Part shown: positions 24,150 to 26,055 of the stretch, in pieces
Position numbering within the stretch: position 1 is the stretch's first letter
How the letters are laid out: every line of letters begins with the position of its first letter
NCBI GenBank assembly: GCA_046160825.1
Contig: JBJXHC010000071.1
Location: forward strand, 1-26,055
Reading direction: 5' to 3'
DNA: 26,055 nucleotides
DNA from: JBJXHC01 sp046160825
GTDB taxonomy: Bacteria > Bacteroidota > Ignavibacteria > UBA10030 > UBA6906
The notes under the pieces: model-generated
Told to the model about the DNA's origin: nothing
Databases searched by the model: none
Seen by the model: the letters and a program-made list of their open reading frames with translations, nothing else
Translations under genes and position numbers: made by a program

Positions 24150-24587
24150 TTACGCCGCCGTATCCTCTGTAGATTTCTCCCGCCGCCCAGACGCAATAGG
24201 CACAACCCTGTGCCAATACTCCCTGTGTACGTAGTGCGTCACTATTGCAGTGAAGTCCACCAACAGTTCACCGGGCATCAACACGTACAGCATTGATGCC
24301 TTGGAGCCATAATCCCAATGGTGGTCGAGGAAAAGGTTGTACTCGGTCAAAGAGACTTCAGAGTCAAGGCTCATGCGGTCAGGTCGAGCAAGGCCGAAGA
24401 CTATTCGCTCGTTTGCCCGATCAATTCCCACAACGTCCGGTTGCCGTTTGCGTCCATCGCCGAAACCCTGGTTTTCAATAAAGGGAGGAGGCTTCGTTCC
24501 TTCAATTCCGATGGCGCCATACACGGGGAACCCTTCCTGCACGAAGAATGCAATCAGTTCTTCAATAAGCTCTTGCTTTGTCGACAC
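24150..24587 (-). CDS. small protein, possibly a degenerate PD-(D/E)XK nuclease-like fold
   Basis: A 145-residue soluble protein from GTG 24587, preceded by an AGAAGGGA Shine-Dalgarno-like stretch. A longer in-frame start at ATG 24650 would run through the tRNA-Ser terminator hairpin and is unlikely. Residues 1-19 form a helix (TKQELIEELIAFFVQEG), then a beta region leads to RKRQPDVVGIDRANERIVFG and LARPD (about 47-70). That spacing recalls the PD...(D/E)XK core, but the second acidic residue and lysine read Gly and Arg. A later helix, SLTEYNLFLDH, and ELLVDFTAIVTHYVHREYW complete the fold. I do not recognise the family with certainty. It faces the surface operon end to end. Confidence 0.6.
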   Translation of the reverse strand: MSTKQELIEELIAFFVQEGFPVYGAIGIEGTKPPPFIENQGFGDGRKRQPDVVGIDRANERIVFGLARPDRMSLDSEVSLTEYNLFLDHHWDYGSKASMLYVLMPGELLVDFTAIVTHYVHREYWHRVVPIASGRREKSTEDTAA

Positions 24588-24610
24588 GAAACATTGTCCC
24601 TTCTGAAACA

Positions 24611-24640
24611 GAAAATCCCGACAGTGATTTTTGTCGGGAT
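24611..24640 (-). terminator. intrinsic terminator of tRNA-Ser
   Basis: On the minus strand ATCCCGACA (24640-24632) pairs perfectly with TGTCGGGAT (24623-24615) around an 8-base A-rich loop and is followed by TTTTC. It begins 16 bases after the tRNA 3' end and lies upstream of the GTG start chosen for the next minus-strand gene. Confidence 0.75.
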
Positions 24641-24655
24641 AGCTGAACAAGGAAG

Positions 24656-24745
24656 CGGAGAGGGAGAGATTCGAACTCTCGGTACAGGTTTACCCCGTAC
24701 GACGGTTTAGCAAACCGTTGGTTTCAGCCACTCACCCACCTCTCC
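24656..24745 (-). tRNA. tRNA-Ser (anticodon GCT)
   Basis: The reverse complement folds as a 90-base class II tRNA. The acceptor pair is GGAGAGG with CCTCTCC, then G as discriminator. The D-arm contains GAGTGGCTGAAACC. The anticodon loop TTGCTAA gives GCT, flanked by ACGGT and ACCGT-type stems. There is a long variable arm, and the T-arm is GAGAG-TTCGAAT-CTCTC. It reads AGC/AGU serine codons. No CCA is encoded. Promoter and terminator on both sides make it a single-gene unit. Confidence 0.96.
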
Positions 24746-24782
24746 GGGAGAATTAAGCGTGATGGTGAAAAACAGTGGGATC

Positions 24783-24811
24783 AAGATAGACAAAAACGGT
24801 GAGCAATGCAA
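24783..24811 (-). promoter_or_regulatory. candidate promoter of tRNA-Ser
   Basis: On the minus strand TTGCAT (24811-24806) and TATCTT (24788-24783) are separated by 17 bases. The expected start near 24776 leaves about 30 bases to the tRNA 5' end at 24745. Confidence 0.5.
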
Positions 24812-25026
24812 GATGAAGATTCGAGAGCTTCGGTCGAGTTGCGCATGAAGTGCTGATGATTCTTCCGGATAGGGGGCTATCAAAATCACAGATTCACCAA
24901 CTCACAGTGCAAGTCATTGAGATGAAGGGACGGAGATTTTCAGCTATGATGATTCCGATCGTCCAATTGTTATTGACTCTTTAGGCTTTTTTTTGCAAGT
25001 TTGTCGCAAGTTGGAACAGAGATACG

Positions 25027-25749
25027 TTACACGCCTTGGAACAATCGCTGGGCGAGAGCCTTTGGAAGTCCGGCACTTGTAATTGCCGAAGCAGTCTTCT
25101 TGATATCATATTCTGTTCGTACAAGCGTGTAAGACCAATCGATGGTGTCAAGGACGCCGAACGCGGCATGAGGGTTGCCGTCACGGGGTTGGCCAACACT
25201 GCCGACGTTGATGAGGAAACGGCTTATGGGGTTACCTTCACGTCGCGGTGGGTGGAATGAGTTGATCGTGGAATCCTCGCCGATAACAACGGGGACGTGA
25301 GTATGGCCGATGAAACATATATCCGTGGAAAAGGCCTTGAAACTCTCCCTGGCGTGGTGCATTGTCATAACATATTTCCAATCACCAGGAGTATCGGGAG
25401 AGGAATGTACGATGGTTAACCCTTCGTACACGGCGATGAGGGGAGCCTTGGCAATGTACGAACGATAATCATCAAGAAGGTTTTTGTCCGTCCAACGAAT
25501 AGCGTCCTGGCCAAACTGATTGAAATCGTCGATGGAGGTTTCACCGAGAACCCCGCTGTCGTGGTTCCCTTTGACCGAGAGGACGCAGTTTTTCCGGACA
25601 AGGTCAACGCATTCGTTTGGAAATGGTCCGTAGCCAATTGTGTCACCGAGACAGAGCACGGAGTCAACACCAAGTTCAGTGATTTTCACCAACACAGCTT
25701 CAAGAGCCGGAAGATTCGAGTGGATATCCGAAATGATTGCGAAACGCAT
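25027..25749 (-). CDS. calcineurin-like metallophosphoesterase
   Basis: A 240-residue cytoplasmic protein with the complete two-metal phosphoesterase set: SDIHSN (Asp8, His10), CLGDTIGYGP (Asp36), KGNHD (Asn62, His63), IVHSSP (His115), and IGHTHVPV (His149, His151), followed by INVGSVGQPRDGNP. The GDTIGYGP and NVGSVGQPRDG motifs point to the small single-domain phosphodiesterase group that includes YfcE-like and MJ0936-like enzymes. Substrates of the group vary (cyclic or other phosphodiesters, dinucleoside polyphosphates), so none is assigned. ATG 25749 sits directly before the first metal motif. It runs divergently from the partial gene starting at 25786, with only 36 bases between them; I found no clear promoter or terminator for it. 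Confidence 0.92.
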   Translation of the reverse strand: MRFAIISDIHSNLPALEAVLVKITELGVDSVLCLGDTIGYGPFPNECVDLVRKNCVLSVKGNHDSGVLGETSIDDFNQFGQDAIRWTDKNLLDDYRSYIAKAPLIAVYEGLTIVHSSPDTPGDWKYVMTMHHARESFKAFSTDICFIGHTHVPVVIGEDSTINSFHPPRREGNPISRFLINVGSVGQPRDGNPHAAFGVLDTIDWSYTLVRTEYDIKKTASAITSAGLPKALAQRLFQGV

Positions 25750-25785
25750 AAATGGGGAAGATCGTTATTGAAATGGCGAGGTTGT

Positions 25786-26055
25786 ATGATCGCTCGCGCA
25801 TCAATTAACCAGTTCTCCTCTCAAACGCAAGTGAGTTCTATACCGCGCAGGTTCGGTTTCCCCGCCCCCATTCTCATCACATTCCTTGTGATATTTTCTA
25901 TTTCCTCCCATCAATTTGTCCAGGCACAAACACGAGACGAGTTGCGCCAGCGTGCCGGAACGGAATTGAGCAAGATGACGGACGAGGAGATCGACAAAAA
26001 ACTGAAGGAACTTGGCCTCACTCGTGAAGAGGGGCTACGAAGAGCGTCGGAACTC
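25786..26055 (+). CDS. N-terminal fragment of an exported protein, possibly SLBB polysaccharide-export type
   Basis: From ATG 25786 the frame is open to the window end (90 codons, no stop), so the gene is cut. A polar start is followed by a hydrophobic segment, FPAPILITFLVIFSISSHQF, and an Ala-Gln cleavage-like site (VQAQ), a signal peptide with a long n-region. The mature start, TRDELRQRAGTELSKMTDEE, then EIDKKLKELGLTREEGLRRA, is a charged helical repeat. I associate such leaders with the N-termini of Wza-like SLBB polysaccharide-export proteins in Bacteroidota-type genomes, but the export domain itself lies outside the window, so this is only a suggestion. Confidence 0.55.
   Translation, partial: MIARASINQFSSQTQVSSIPRRFGFPAPILITFLVIFSISSHQFVQAQTRDELRQRAGTELSKMTDEEIDKKLKELGLTREEGLRRASEL

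Noticed and set aside
24707..24889. Minus-strand open frame ending GEVGEWLKPTVC.
   Set aside because: It reads through tRNA-Ser; no protein character beyond the tRNA shadow.
24995..25012. Direct repeat GCAAGTT twice with a 4-base spacer, next to a run of T.
   Set aside because: Too short to distinguish from chance and not an inverted repeat, so it is not a terminator for the phosphoesterase gene.

Overview
The window looks like a chromosomal piece of a Gram-negative bacterium of the Bacteroidota/Chlorobi side of the FCB superphylum, most plausibly an Ignavibacteria-like or related uncultured lineage. The clues are the C-terminal type IX secretion (T9SS) sorting domains containing QNYPNPFNP, a PorV-like outer-membrane protein, a TonB-dependent receptor with a carboxypeptidase-regulatory-like N-domain, and several large exported proteins of the kind common in that group. 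Base composition is roughly balanced. The visible promoters are nonetheless the classical TTGACA/TATAAT type with a 17-bp spacer. This affiliation is inferred from protein style, not from a marker gene.

Layout. 1-1064: the tail of a T9SS cargo protein, translationally coupled to an exported DUF4412-like protein. 1060-1240 (minus): a self-contained tRNA-Leu(CAA) unit with its own promoter and terminator. 1321-4848: a very large predicted outer-membrane protein whose terminator sits inside its last codons. 4895-5496: an O6-alkylguanine DNA alkyltransferase with its own promoter. 5543-8810: the PcrA/UvrD helicase followed by a YihY/BrkB membrane protein. 8817-10432: the carboxyltransferase (beta) subunit of an acyl-CoA carboxylase. 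10477-12854: an MltD-type lytic transglycosylase lipoprotein with four LysM repeats and a terminator.

12885-24139: the most notable region, a compact six-gene, roughly 11-kb operon behind one good promoter. Every product carries an export signal: a large exported protein with a sorting-like C-terminus, a T9SS cargo with OB-like modules, an acidic lipoprotein, a TonB-dependent receptor, a PorV/PorQ-family barrel and a beta-propeller lipoprotein. Gene gaps are 42, 13, 1, 1 and 4 bases. I read it as a surface export/uptake module: cargo, a probable dedicated PorV-like shuttle, a TonB receptor, and non-SusD lipoproteins where a SusD would normally be. Its substrate cannot be read from sequence.

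24150-24811 (minus): a small, possibly degenerate PD-(D/E)XK-like protein and a tRNA-Ser(GCT) with promoter and terminator. 25027-25749 (minus): a calcineurin-like phosphoesterase. 25786-26055: the start of an exported protein resembling the N-terminus of SLBB polysaccharide-export proteins, cut by the window end. The stretch 24812-25026 holds nothing I can call. No insertion sequence, phage gene, CRISPR array or rRNA was seen.
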